DNA of 64,000 nucleotides. Source: Flavobacterium sp. ASV13 (GTDB lineage: Bacteria; Bacteroidota; Bacteroidia; Flavobacteriales; Flavobacteriaceae). Within the stretch, counting starts at the first letter, position 1. The number at the start of each line of letters is the position of its first letter. The position numbers were made by a program, and so were the translations under genes. Under the pieces are notes generated by a model. It did not search any database. It worked only from the letters and a program-made list of their open reading frames with translations, and was not told the origin of the DNA. The stretch lies in contig NZ_JQJY01000004.1 in NCBI RefSeq assembly GCF_000745775.1, positions 124,001-188,000 of the forward strand. The letters are read 5' to 3'. Shown in pieces: positions 9,173 to 17,042 of this stretch.

Positions 9173-9559
9173 ATGGACAAATATTTAGTTTATGAAAATT
9201 GGAGAGCCGAGAATAAAGCAGTCGTCCATAAAAGTGATTGTGGACATGCGAAAGATGGGAATGAAAGACTTCAAGATTTAACAGCTCCAAATGATAGATG
9301 GTTTGGTCATTTTAACTCATTAGAATCTGCAATTGTTTTTGCTTCATTACTTCCACGTAGAGAAATGAAACTTTGTAAAACATGCTTGTCTAAAATGATA
9401 GTGTTTGGTAATTCAAATTTAAGAAACACCGTAATTTCTGAAGAACAAGCCGAAGAATTACTACGAGATTTAAGAAATAAAAAAATAGGTGAAATTTTAA
9501 GTGATAATAATCAGAAGGAATCGAGAAAGGAAAAAATAAATAGAATTTTGGATAAATAA
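9173..9559 (+). CDS. hypothetical protein with possible Cys/His metal site
   Basis: 128 residues, no family recognised. His19, Cys23 and His25 (VVHKSDCGHAKDG) together with Cys68 and Cys71 (KLCKTC) could form a zinc site, and WFGHFNSLESAIVFA lies between them. The last 45 residues are charged and helical. It is soluble, without a signal peptide. It sits upstream of an attC-like site and an FRG-domain gene, in a patch that looks like acquired accessory DNA. Confidence 0.6.
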   Translation: MDKYLVYENWRAENKAVVHKSDCGHAKDGNERLQDLTAPNDRWFGHFNSLESAIVFASLLPRREMKLCKTCLSKMIVFGNSNLRNTVISEEQAEELLRDLRNKKIGEILSDNNQKESRKEKINRILDK

Positions 9560-9570
9560 GAAAACCAGCT

Positions 9571-9703
9571 CATAACAGCTACTACAACGGATTTGGGCAA
9601 TTGGGCTTAATGAGAAGTTGGTTTTGTATTTGGAATGATTTGGCAAACCCGAACAATGGGCTTAATTTAGCCCCAAACCCGCTGTAGTACCAGAACGTTG
9701 TGC
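9571..9703. repeat. attC-like imperfect inverted repeat
   Basis: The outer boxes CATAAC (9571) and GTTGTG (about 9697-9702) are complementary apart from one position. Inside them TACTACAACGGATTTGGG (from 9580) pairs with CCCAAACCCGCTGTAGTA (to about 9689) with two mismatches. A minor hairpin GGGCT/AGCCC lies in the centre. The layout resembles an integron attC recombination site: short outer boxes, a long imperfect stem and a variable centre, placed between two cassette-sized genes. No integrase is in the window. Confidence 0.5.
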
Positions 9704-9727
9704 GTAATTGTCCAGAACCGAAAAAAT

Positions 9728-11188
9728 ATGGCCGAAACATTTAGAGTTGAAAATTTATCTCAAGCAATAAATCTTGCTGAAAATTTTAAATTATCAGGGA
9801 AATATAATCTATTTAGAGGACAAGCCCAAAATTGGAAAGTTCAATCTACAATCGGAAGACTTTCTGAAAATTCTTTCGAAGAAGCTAACGATAAATTAAT
9901 TCGTCTTTATAGATTCTTTGAAACAGAAAAGCCATTACAAAAATATAAAACAAATATTGATTGGTTTTTTGCTGTTGCACAACATTATGGAATTCCAACT
10001 AGTTATTTAGATTTCACAAGTAATGTTGAAATTGCAACATATTTTGCAACAAACTCCAAATCTAATAAAGTTGGAGAAGATTGCGTAATAATATGCTTAA
10101 ATGAAGACGATTTCACGAGGTTTATTAAATTAACTGATATAATTTACAAAAAAGAAAAAGTAATTCCTCCATATATTGCAAGAATAAACGTTGATAATCT
10201 ATGGAGACTTCAAGCGCAAGAAGGCTGTTTTCTTTTTACGCCTTTCACAGAAATTGAACAATATTACGATTTTGACAAAATAATATTTCCTTTTGATGTT
10301 GCATTTGATAAAATAACAAAAAATGAAATTTACCCAAAACGTAAAAGCGAATTAGAAATTTTATTAGACCAATATTTTAATTCCGAGAAAAGAATATTGG
10401 GACAAAAAACATTTGCAAATTTTTCTAACGAAACAAAAATACCAACTGTACATTTACCAAATCTTGATACAAATAGAGTATTAAAAAACAAGCATATTCA
10501 TAGTAGTTGGGAATCAAATGAATTTAAATATTGGCAATATCCTATTAAAGAAGAATGGATAAAGCAATGTTTAGAAATTACAATTGAAATCAATTTTTCT
10601 CTTATAAATTCAATCGAAAATCAAATAGAGAATATTAAAGATCAATTGACAATTAAGTTTAAGAATGTTGATAGAAAAACTAAACTAAAGTTTGAAATAT
10701 TAACAAAACCTAAACTTACTAAAAAGCTTACTGCCATTGTAAATCAAAGTTGCTCACGAATTTGGGATGGAACAAGAAATCTTCCTTATACTTATGAAGA
10801 AATAATTAATTTTATAAGTCAATATATTTGTTTAGAAATACATTTTCATAAACATGATGAAACTTATTCAATATCAAAAGAGGAACTTATTGTGTTAGAA
10901 ATGACAAATGAATATGGAAGTATAACAAGATGTCATGCATCTCCAAGCAAAATTGTATCAACTTTTAGAGATGATTTAAATGAAATCTTAATTGATGACT
11001 TAACAGAAAACATAAGTTCGGAAATATTACTACACATAAACATTCCAAACTTATTGTTTGACTTCAAAAAATTAATAACCTTTTTTAAAGATGAGTTGGT
11101 AATATATCAAGTTTTATATAATAGCGAATTAGAAAATCCTGTAATATTTTATACTCCAACTCAAATAAAAATTTGTGGTTATGCATAA
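9728..11188 (+). CDS. FRG domain-containing protein
   Basis: 486 residues from the ATG; a TTG start ten codons earlier lies in the attC-like repeat and is not preferred. The FRG domain occupies about residues 8-190, with its Phe-Arg-Gly signature in YNLFRGQAQNWKVQSTIGR and the conserved stretch AVAQHYGIPTSYLDFTSNVEIATYFA. The remainder is helical and unrecognised. FRG domains are common in accessory and defence-associated loci but their biochemical activity is uncertain. The gene follows the attC-like site directly, as a cassette gene would. Confidence 0.8.
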   Translation: MAETFRVENLSQAINLAENFKLSGKYNLFRGQAQNWKVQSTIGRLSENSFEEANDKLIRLYRFFETEKPLQKYKTNIDWFFAVAQHYGIPTSYLDFTSNVEIATYFATNSKSNKVGEDCVIICLNEDDFTRFIKLTDIIYKKEKVIPPYIARINVDNLWRLQAQEGCFLFTPFTEIEQYYDFDKIIFPFDVAFDKITKNEIYPKRKSELEILLDQYFNSEKRILGQKTFANFSNETKIPTVHLPNLDTNRVLKNKHIHSSWESNEFKYWQYPIKEEWIKQCLEITIEINFSLINSIENQIENIKDQLTIKFKNVDRKTKLKFEILTKPKLTKKLTAIVNQSCSRIWDGTRNLPYTYEEIINFISQYICLEIHFHKHDETYSISKEELIVLEMTNEYGSITRCHASPSKIVSTFRDDLNEILIDDLTENISSEILLHINIPNLLFDFKKLITFFKDELVIYQVLYNSELENPVIFYTPTQIKICGYA

Positions 11189-11192
11189 TAAA

Positions 11193-11213
11193 TATAACAA
11201 CTACGTACAACAC
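11193..11213. repeat. possible partial attC-like end after the FRG gene
   Basis: ATAACAACTACGTACAACAC just after the FRG stop resembles the left boundary of the site at 9571 (ATAACAGCTACTACAAC). No matching right arm was found downstream, so this may be a truncated site or chance. Confidence 0.3.
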
Positions 11214-11318
11214 CCCCGCTCGTGAACACAAAGAAACTCACAAGCCAATCGAAAACGTTCAAAAGAGTGACGCTCGCGCTAGCAAATGAATAATATTTCA
11301 TCCTTTTAAAATAGTTTT

Positions 11319-11370
11319 AAGCCACAAATAAAGAGATTTTTACGCTCTTTGTTTGTGGCTTTTTATTTTT
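11319..11370 (+). terminator. intrinsic terminator downstream of the FRG gene
   Basis: AAGCCACAAATAAAGAG (11319-11335) pairs with CTCTTTGTTTGTGGCTT (11345-11361) with one mismatch, followed by a T-rich tract. It separates the FRG gene from the lipoprotein gene. Confidence 0.8.
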
Positions 11371-11451
11371 AAACAGATTAGTTTTTTGTAAGTAAAATTG
11401 CTATGTTTGACACTACTAATAAACTAAAATTTAATAAATCCCTTTAAAGAG

Positions 11452-12273
11452 ATGCAACAAAAATTACTCAAAAAAACCATTCTTAATTCCTTAATTATTA
11501 TCTTTTTTATTTCTTTAGTTTCCTGCAGAAGAGATAACCCCAAAATCACAATTGTGGGGAATGGCAAATCGGACACGTTAATTTTTAATTCCGAAGACAC
11601 GTTGATTACGCATGGCGTTTTAGACACAATCAGGCTTTCTTCTTATAGTAATCACGAAGTTACAATCAACGGCTCAAAACCTTTAAAATTTAGAGTTTCT
11701 GATAAAGACGGAATTTTAAATACTTCTAAAAATGAATTCATCTTATTCAACGTGGAATTTCAATCGGATGGAACAGAAGCGAATCCTATGGAGGCACTGG
11801 AAATACATGCTGATTCCTATGTTAAAATTGATTCTTTCTTGATTTGCAAAAAAATATTTGAAAAGGAATTACAAGATACCAATAAACTGAATTTAGTTCT
11901 AGATTCTATCGCTGTGAGCAAAAACGGGAATTACAAAACGTCTTATCATGATCGCGACTATTCGTCTTATTATGATGAAGATTTAACGGCTTCTTTTTAT
12001 GGATTCAAAAAAATTGGCGCAAGTAATATCTTTATTGAAAAGACCTGGGACTATGATCTCAATGAGGAAATACCTGAAGAAATTTCGGTACAAACTAATA
12101 ATAACAATTACAATCCCAAAAACTATATTCAAAAAACGGATAAAACAGCAATTGTAATGGCTAAAAGCTTTTTAAGATATGCTACAATAAATATTAGCGA
12201 ATATGCTGTGATTAACATTAATGAGCAATTAAGAAAGAGAGCAAAAAAAAGTCCTCCGTTGGCTAAGCGATAG
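11452..12273 (+). CDS. lipoprotein of unknown function
   Basis: 273 residues. A hydrophobic signal (about residues 11-23) ends in the lipobox SLVSCRRD, so the mature protein is probably lipid-anchored. The body is beta-rich and polar with no recognised domain; KTSYHDRDYSSYYDEDLTASF is a Tyr/Asp-rich stretch. The C-terminus is basic (RKRAKKSPPLAKR). It may be a periplasmic or outer-membrane protein; no further role can be assigned. Confidence 0.65.
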   Translation: MQQKLLKKTILNSLIIIFFISLVSCRRDNPKITIVGNGKSDTLIFNSEDTLITHGVLDTIRLSSYSNHEVTINGSKPLKFRVSDKDGILNTSKNEFILFNVEFQSDGTEANPMEALEIHADSYVKIDSFLICKKIFEKELQDTNKLNLVLDSIAVSKNGNYKTSYHDRDYSSYYDEDLTASFYGFKKIGASNIFIEKTWDYDLNEEIPEEISVQTNNNNYNPKNYIQKTDKTAIVMAKSFLRYATINISEYAVININEQLRKRAKKSPPLAKR

Positions 12274-12305
12274 GACTAAATAACGCTTTCAGCAGTTCTC
12301 CTGCT

Positions 12306-12426
12306 CTACGAAGTCTACTTAATTAATAGCTACGATTGCTGTGCGAAGTCTCCCGACTTCGTATCCATTCCAATGAGCAATGCAAACGGAATATAGCAAC
12401 GGGTGCAAAGTCAGGAGACTTCGCAC
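12306..12426. repeat. REP-like inverted repeat
   Basis: GTGCGAAGTCTCCCGACTT (12341-12359) and AAGTCAGGAGACTTCGCAC (12408-12426) are reverse complements at 18 of 19 positions. The left arm also contains its own short hairpin, GAAGTC-TCCC-GACTTC. A degenerate copy (CTACGAAGTCTACTT) precedes it at 12306. It resembles REP/MITE-type dispersed elements; no transposase is nearby. Confidence 0.65.
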
Positions 12427-12467
12427 AACTGTGACCGACGTTAGTATGTTAATAAAATTAAAATTGC

Positions 12468-12839
12468 ATGAAACGAATTAAACCGGAAGAAATAACAGAG
12501 AATTTAAGTGAAGAACAGTTAGAAATTTTAGCTGAAATGATGAGTGAAACACCAACATCTATAGAATGTCGTGAGTGTTACAAGAAATTGACCCATTCAC
12601 AATTATTTCAAGTTCATTACAAACGAGGCGAGTTAATCAATCGAAAAGAACAAGAACGGCTAAACGCTATGACAGAGGAAGAAAGGAAAAAAGAGGATGA
12701 AAAATGGAAAATATGGTACGAGAATTTAAGTCCTAATGATTTTCATGGCAACATGGGAGAACCAACCACGTTAAATGAATACAAAAGCAAATACGGCGTT
12801 TATCCTTATGGATATGATGAAAATGGAAATAAAATCTAA
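12468..12839 (+). CDS. hypothetical protein
   Basis: 123 residues, soluble, highly charged, no family recognised. A single CxxC pair is present (IECRECYKKL, Cys34 and Cys37), and a helical Glu/Lys-rich segment (AMTEEERKKEDEKW) occupies about residues 66-80. The C-terminus (YGVYPYGYDENGNKI) is aromatic and Gly-rich. Downstream of a REP-like repeat and 73 bases before the methyltransferase-like gene. Function unknown. Confidence 0.5.
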   Translation: MKRIKPEEITENLSEEQLEILAEMMSETPTSIECRECYKKLTHSQLFQVHYKRGELINRKEQERLNAMTEEERKKEDEKWKIWYENLSPNDFHGNMGEPTTLNEYKSKYGVYPYGYDENGNKI

Positions 12840-12912
12840 CATTCTTCTTTATCTATTTTGAATTAGCATTTTGTAAGCAAAATCATTATGTTTGGTAAAG
12901 TAAAACCTACTT

Positions 12913-13854
12913 ATGAAGAGACGCAATTTCCTCAAAACAACACTGCTTTTTGTTGCCTCAGCGCAAATGTTTCCAAATACGGTATTGAATTTCGCGACAG
13001 AAGTTCGAAACAACTTCAAATACATTTATACCAATGCGAAGCTTAAAAATCAGTTCTTTTTGTTTTTAAAAAATGTTTTCAATTTATACCCTGAAAAGGA
13101 ATTCCACGATTTAATTTACCAAAATACCATTTCGAAAAATACCGATAAAGAGATTTATTTGGCAACGCAATCCAAATTGGATGACATTACGCCTATGCTT
13201 TCGAGTTTTCGGTATCAGCTTCCGGCTTTGATGCATCAAAAAAATGAAATGTCGGAGGAGACGGTTTCTTTACTTGGCGAAGGCACTAAATATAACGGTT
13301 ATTTAGAAATTGGTTCTTCGGGAAGATATTTAGATTATCTGGAAGAAAATGTTTCCATCAAAGGAAAAAGATATTATGCTGATGGAAGAAAACCCAAATA
13401 TTCTTTCTCTGAAATGGTCGATCGCGGTCAAATTGCTGTTGGTGCAGAATATATTCCGTTTACGAATTACAAAACCAAATTTGGCGATCATGTTCCGCAC
13501 AATAGTGTTGATTTGGTTACGATTTATATTGGTTTTCATCATTGCCCTTTAGAATTGCGAACGCAATATATTTCTTCAATTCGCGATACTTTGCGAGTGG
13601 GCGGAAAAATGATTTTAAGAGATCATAATTGTGATACTGAAGATCAGAAAGTATTAGTAGCACTGGCGCACGACGTTTTTAATTTGGGCGTAAACGAAAC
13701 CTGGGAATACAATGCGAAAGAGGTTCGAAATTTTTATTCTTTGGATTTTATTATTGTTTTTGTGGAAAATATCGGGTTCAAGTTTCATAAAAAAACCTTG
13801 TATCAAAAAGGTGATCCAACCAAAAATGCCTTAATGCTTTTTACCAAAATCTAA
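12913..13854 (+). CDS. class I methyltransferase-like protein with Tat-type N-terminus
   Basis: 313 residues. Residues about 130-240 look like a Rossmann-fold SAM methyltransferase: motif I in GYLEIGSSGRYLDYL, a later acidic strand SVDLVTIYIGFHHCP, and LRVGGKMILRDHN. The N-terminus MKRRNFLKTTLLFVASAQ resembles a twin-arginine export signal (RRNFLK). Export is odd for an enzyme that needs cytosolic SAM, so the segment may instead be a membrane anchor. It is followed by the FAD oxidase gene after 17 bases and probably co-transcribed. Substrate unknown. Confidence 0.7.
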   Translation: MKRRNFLKTTLLFVASAQMFPNTVLNFATEVRNNFKYIYTNAKLKNQFFLFLKNVFNLYPEKEFHDLIYQNTISKNTDKEIYLATQSKLDDITPMLSSFRYQLPALMHQKNEMSEETVSLLGEGTKYNGYLEIGSSGRYLDYLEENVSIKGKRYYADGRKPKYSFSEMVDRGQIAVGAEYIPFTNYKTKFGDHVPHNSVDLVTIYIGFHHCPLELRTQYISSIRDTLRVGGKMILRDHNCDTEDQKVLVALAHDVFNLGVNETWEYNAKEVRNFYSLDFIIVFVENIGFKFHKKTLYQKGDPTKNALMLFTKI

Positions 13855-13871
13855 TCATTGTACTTTCTTCT

Positions 13872-16388
13872 ATGAAAAAAATCTACCGTTTGGTTAAGCT
13901 TCTCTTCGCCTATATTCTAAAAATCGTAAAATTTATATACGCCGGAATCAAAAAGTCAATCCGATATATTAATAGCAAAAAACGCTTATTCATTCCGTTT
14001 TACAGTTTTATTGCCTTTGCGATTTATATCTTTTTATTGATTCAGTTTTCGGGAGATTCAGCATTTGAAACCACTTTAGAAAACAAAACCTTAAACGATG
14101 TCACGCAATTAAATCCGATTCAAGTTAATCAGATTATCAAACCTACAACGGCAAACGAAATTGTTTCTGCGATAAAAAATACCACCGGACCTATTTCTAT
14201 TGGCGGAGGAAAATATAGCATGGGCGGACAAACGGCTTTTGAAAACAGTTTGCATATCGATATGCGTTCTTTCAACAAAATCATCAATATTGATAAAGAG
14301 AAAAAGCAAATTACGGTACAAGCCGGAATTCGTTGGCGCGATATTCAAAAGGTAATCGACCCTTTGAATTTGTCGATAAAAATCATGCAGACGTATTCTA
14401 ATTTTACGGTTGGAGGCGCGATATCGGTAAATTGTCACGGAAGATATATTGGTCATGGCCCGATTATTTCATCGGTTTTAGAAGTCAAAATTATTACGGC
14501 AAACGGCGAAATTATCACTGCGAACCGCGAAGTAAATAAAGATATTTTTGATGCTGTAATTGGCGGTTATGGCGGAATTGGTGTTATCGCCGAAGTTACT
14601 TTGCAATTGGTTGATAATGAGAAAGTAGAACGATTTCATGAAGTCATGCCAATTGAAGAATACAAAGCGTATTTCGACAAAAACATCAGAAATAATAAAG
14701 ATGTTGTTTTTCAGAATGGCAATTTGTATCCGCCGAAATATGACAAAATAATGAGTGTTTCGTGGCAAAAAACGACAAATCCATTAACGGATACCGATCG
14801 ATTAATTCCTGAAGATGAAAATTATTGGGTCGAATCACATTTAACCGGAGTGGTTTCTTGGGGAAATTCAGGAAAATGGATTCGCGAATATGCTATTGAC
14901 CCTTTGTATTTTATTCCAAAAACAGTACGTTGGCGAAATAAAGAAGCGAGTTATGATGTAAAAGAATTAGAACCTTCGTCGCGCGAAAAAGATACTTATG
15001 TCTTGCAGGAATATTTTATTCCGGTGGAAAATATAAAATCTTTTATTCCGAAAATGACTGAAGTTTTTCAGAAGAATAAAGTAAATGTTATTAATGTTTC
15101 TTTGCGTCATGCGCTTCCAGATCATGAAAGTTATTTGTCGTGGGCAAGGAAAGAAGTATTTGCCTTTGTGGTTTATTACAAGCAAAATACCGATCAGAAA
15201 GCAAAAGATCAGGTAAAAAAATGGACACTTGAAATGACGGATGCGATTTTGAGCGAAAACGGAACCTGGTATCTTCCGTATCAGCCTCACGCAACGATTG
15301 AACAGTTTAAAAAAGGCTATCCAGACAGCGATAAATATTTCGCATTAAAAAACAAATTAGATCCTGATCAGCGCTTTACGAATAAGCTTTTAGACAAATA
15401 CAATCCGTATGCGAAAAGCAAAATTGCTGAAGAAAAGAAAAAAATAAAAGACTATTTCAGAGCCGAAGAACAAACCGTTTTGACAGTTCCGGAATGGTAT
15501 TTAGTGTACAATCCGAAAGAATATGCGGATTATCTGGAAAGCGGTAAAAATCCGTCTGATTTTCCTTTTTACAAATCGATTGATGAATATTGGAAATTGT
15601 ATGACCGTTCGATAAAACTGACTTCTGAAGCGTATCCTGAAAACGGCGAATACAAAACCATGTTACAAGTTATTGGCGTTAGCATGACAATGGAATATGG
15701 CGCGAAAATCCTTTATGAAAATACGATTGGAAGGTTCTTTGCTTTATTTGCAGAAGAAAAAAACTCCGAAGCAGAAAAGACAATTATTGAAGCACAGCGC
15801 GCGTACAGCGATTTCATTTATCAAACGGCTTGGTATGAATTTAAATTTTTACCGTGGGTTAAAAAAGTCTGGACGGCTTCTGAAAATTCAGATCACAGCA
15901 TTCTTCGCAAATGGGAACGAACTTTTATTTTTACATTAGAATTTTCATTTAAAGCTTTCTATTCGAAACTTATTGAGTGGGGCGCAAAATCAAGCTACGA
16001 AACACCTTCTAATTTGATTTATTTAATTGTTTCGAATGTTGATTCCATTAAAGAAAATCTGAACTTAAAAATCATTAAACGAGATCGCGATAAAATGATT
16101 ATTGCCGTTACACGTTGGGAGATTTTCACAAAAGAAATGATAAAACTTTCGAATCAGGATGTGAAAATCTATGAGATTTCTGGGAATGATGAAATTGCAG
16201 TTTCTACAATTGAAAACTCGGTTAATAAACCCAATTTAAAAGAGGTAAAATTGTTATATCAGTCCGAAATTGTGACGGATGACAGTTTAAAACGAAATGT
16301 ATATTTTTTATCAGTTGAAAAACTATTGCCTTTTATTAAGGATTCTAAAAAGAACAAAATGATAATTGAACATGTTTATGATTATTGA
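13872..16388 (+). CDS. membrane-anchored FAD-linked oxidase with extra C-terminal domain
   Basis: 838 residues. A basic N-terminus and one membrane segment (about 40-58, IPFYSFIAFAIYIFLLIQF) precede a VAO-type FAD-binding domain (about 85-255, GPISIGGGKYSMGGQ, TVGGAISVNCHG, GGYGGIGVIAEV). An aldonolactone-oxidase-like substrate domain follows to about residue 510 (LPYQPHATIEQF, KLDPDQRFTNK). The final 320 residues are a separate region beginning around TVPEWYLVYNPKEYADYL that I do not recognise as a named domain. Tyr115 stands where related oxidases often have the His that binds FAD covalently. Substrate unknown; probably an operon with the methyltransferase-like gene. Confidence 0.75.
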   Translation: MKKIYRLVKLLFAYILKIVKFIYAGIKKSIRYINSKKRLFIPFYSFIAFAIYIFLLIQFSGDSAFETTLENKTLNDVTQLNPIQVNQIIKPTTANEIVSAIKNTTGPISIGGGKYSMGGQTAFENSLHIDMRSFNKIINIDKEKKQITVQAGIRWRDIQKVIDPLNLSIKIMQTYSNFTVGGAISVNCHGRYIGHGPIISSVLEVKIITANGEIITANREVNKDIFDAVIGGYGGIGVIAEVTLQLVDNEKVERFHEVMPIEEYKAYFDKNIRNNKDVVFQNGNLYPPKYDKIMSVSWQKTTNPLTDTDRLIPEDENYWVESHLTGVVSWGNSGKWIREYAIDPLYFIPKTVRWRNKEASYDVKELEPSSREKDTYVLQEYFIPVENIKSFIPKMTEVFQKNKVNVINVSLRHALPDHESYLSWARKEVFAFVVYYKQNTDQKAKDQVKKWTLEMTDAILSENGTWYLPYQPHATIEQFKKGYPDSDKYFALKNKLDPDQRFTNKLLDKYNPYAKSKIAEEKKKIKDYFRAEEQTVLTVPEWYLVYNPKEYADYLESGKNPSDFPFYKSIDEYWKLYDRSIKLTSEAYPENGEYKTMLQVIGVSMTMEYGAKILYENTIGRFFALFAEEKNSEAEKTIIEAQRAYSDFIYQTAWYEFKFLPWVKKVWTASENSDHSILRKWERTFIFTLEFSFKAFYSKLIEWGAKSSYETPSNLIYLIVSNVDSIKENLNLKIIKRDRDKMIIAVTRWEIFTKEMIKLSNQDVKIYEISGNDEIAVSTIENSVNKPNLKEVKLLYQSEIVTDDSLKRNVYFLSVEKLLPFIKDSKKNKMIIEHVYDY

Positions 16389-16464
16389 AAATAATTTTTA
16401 CTTTCATTCGCAAAATTTTCCAATAATATAATTTTATCCAAATCGAAATAATAAATTAAACATA

Positions 16465-16992
16465 GTGATAAATATAGAAATTCCATTTAATAAGGACATT
16501 TACACCGAACAATCCAAATTACATTTTGATACCGCTTGGGCAAAAAATTTAAAGACGAACAGAACAAATAAAATCATTTCAATAGTTACAACATTGCTTG
16601 GAATTCTGATTTTAGTTGGAAAAAACAATGTTGGGGGAATTTTATTCATGATTGGATGGTTTGGTTTCTACTTGGTTTATCGTACGAATACATCCTATAA
16701 ACAGAATAAAAAAAAATATTTTGAAGCCATTTCTAATGAAATAAAATCCAGAGAAATTGCATCGGATTATCCTATTTGGGAACTTCATGATGATTACTTT
16801 CATTATAAAGATTATCAACATGATTTAAATTTTAAATGGCCAGCAATAGTGAAATATACCAGAATTGATGAAACAATATTTGTCGACTCAAAATTAGGAA
16901 TTCGATTTATGTTATCTGAAAAAGAAGTTGGAAAGGAAAAATTTGAAGAAATAATCGTATTCCTTGATCGCAAAATAATTCCTATTAGTTAA
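16465..16992 (+). CDS. YcxB-like membrane protein
   Basis: 175 residues from a GTG start; no better ATG is available without losing the N-terminal strand. Two adjacent membrane segments are visible (about 38-54 and 57-72, GILILVGK and GILFMIGWFGFYLVY). The C-terminal half matches the pattern of YcxB-like domains, with a Trp (FKWPAIVKYTRI) and a beta-rich end. Function of the family is unknown. It may be co-transcribed with the upstream FAD oxidase (76-base gap). Confidence 0.6.
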   Translation: MINIEIPFNKDIYTEQSKLHFDTAWAKNLKTNRTNKIISIVTTLLGILILVGKNNVGGILFMIGWFGFYLVYRTNTSYKQNKKKYFEAISNEIKSREIASDYPIWELHDDYFHYKDYQHDLNFKWPAIVKYTRIDETIFVDSKLGIRFMLSEKEVGKEKFEEIIVFLDRKIIPIS

Positions 16993-17042
16993 AAAATCTT
17001 TTTTTATATCTTTAAAAGCTATAATTATACATCCTAAATTCT

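Noticed and set aside
9698..9727. TTG start extending the FRG protein by ten residues
   Set aside because: The TTG lies within the right arm of the attC-like repeat; the ATG at 9728 opens directly into the conserved domain.
8950..12440. Insertion sequence or prophage in the accessory patch
   Set aside because: No transposase, integrase or phage gene and no terminal inverted repeats with target duplications were found.
14109..15294. Several minus-strand frames within the FAD oxidase gene
   Set aside because: All are antisense to a long conserved coding region and encode no recognisable domain.
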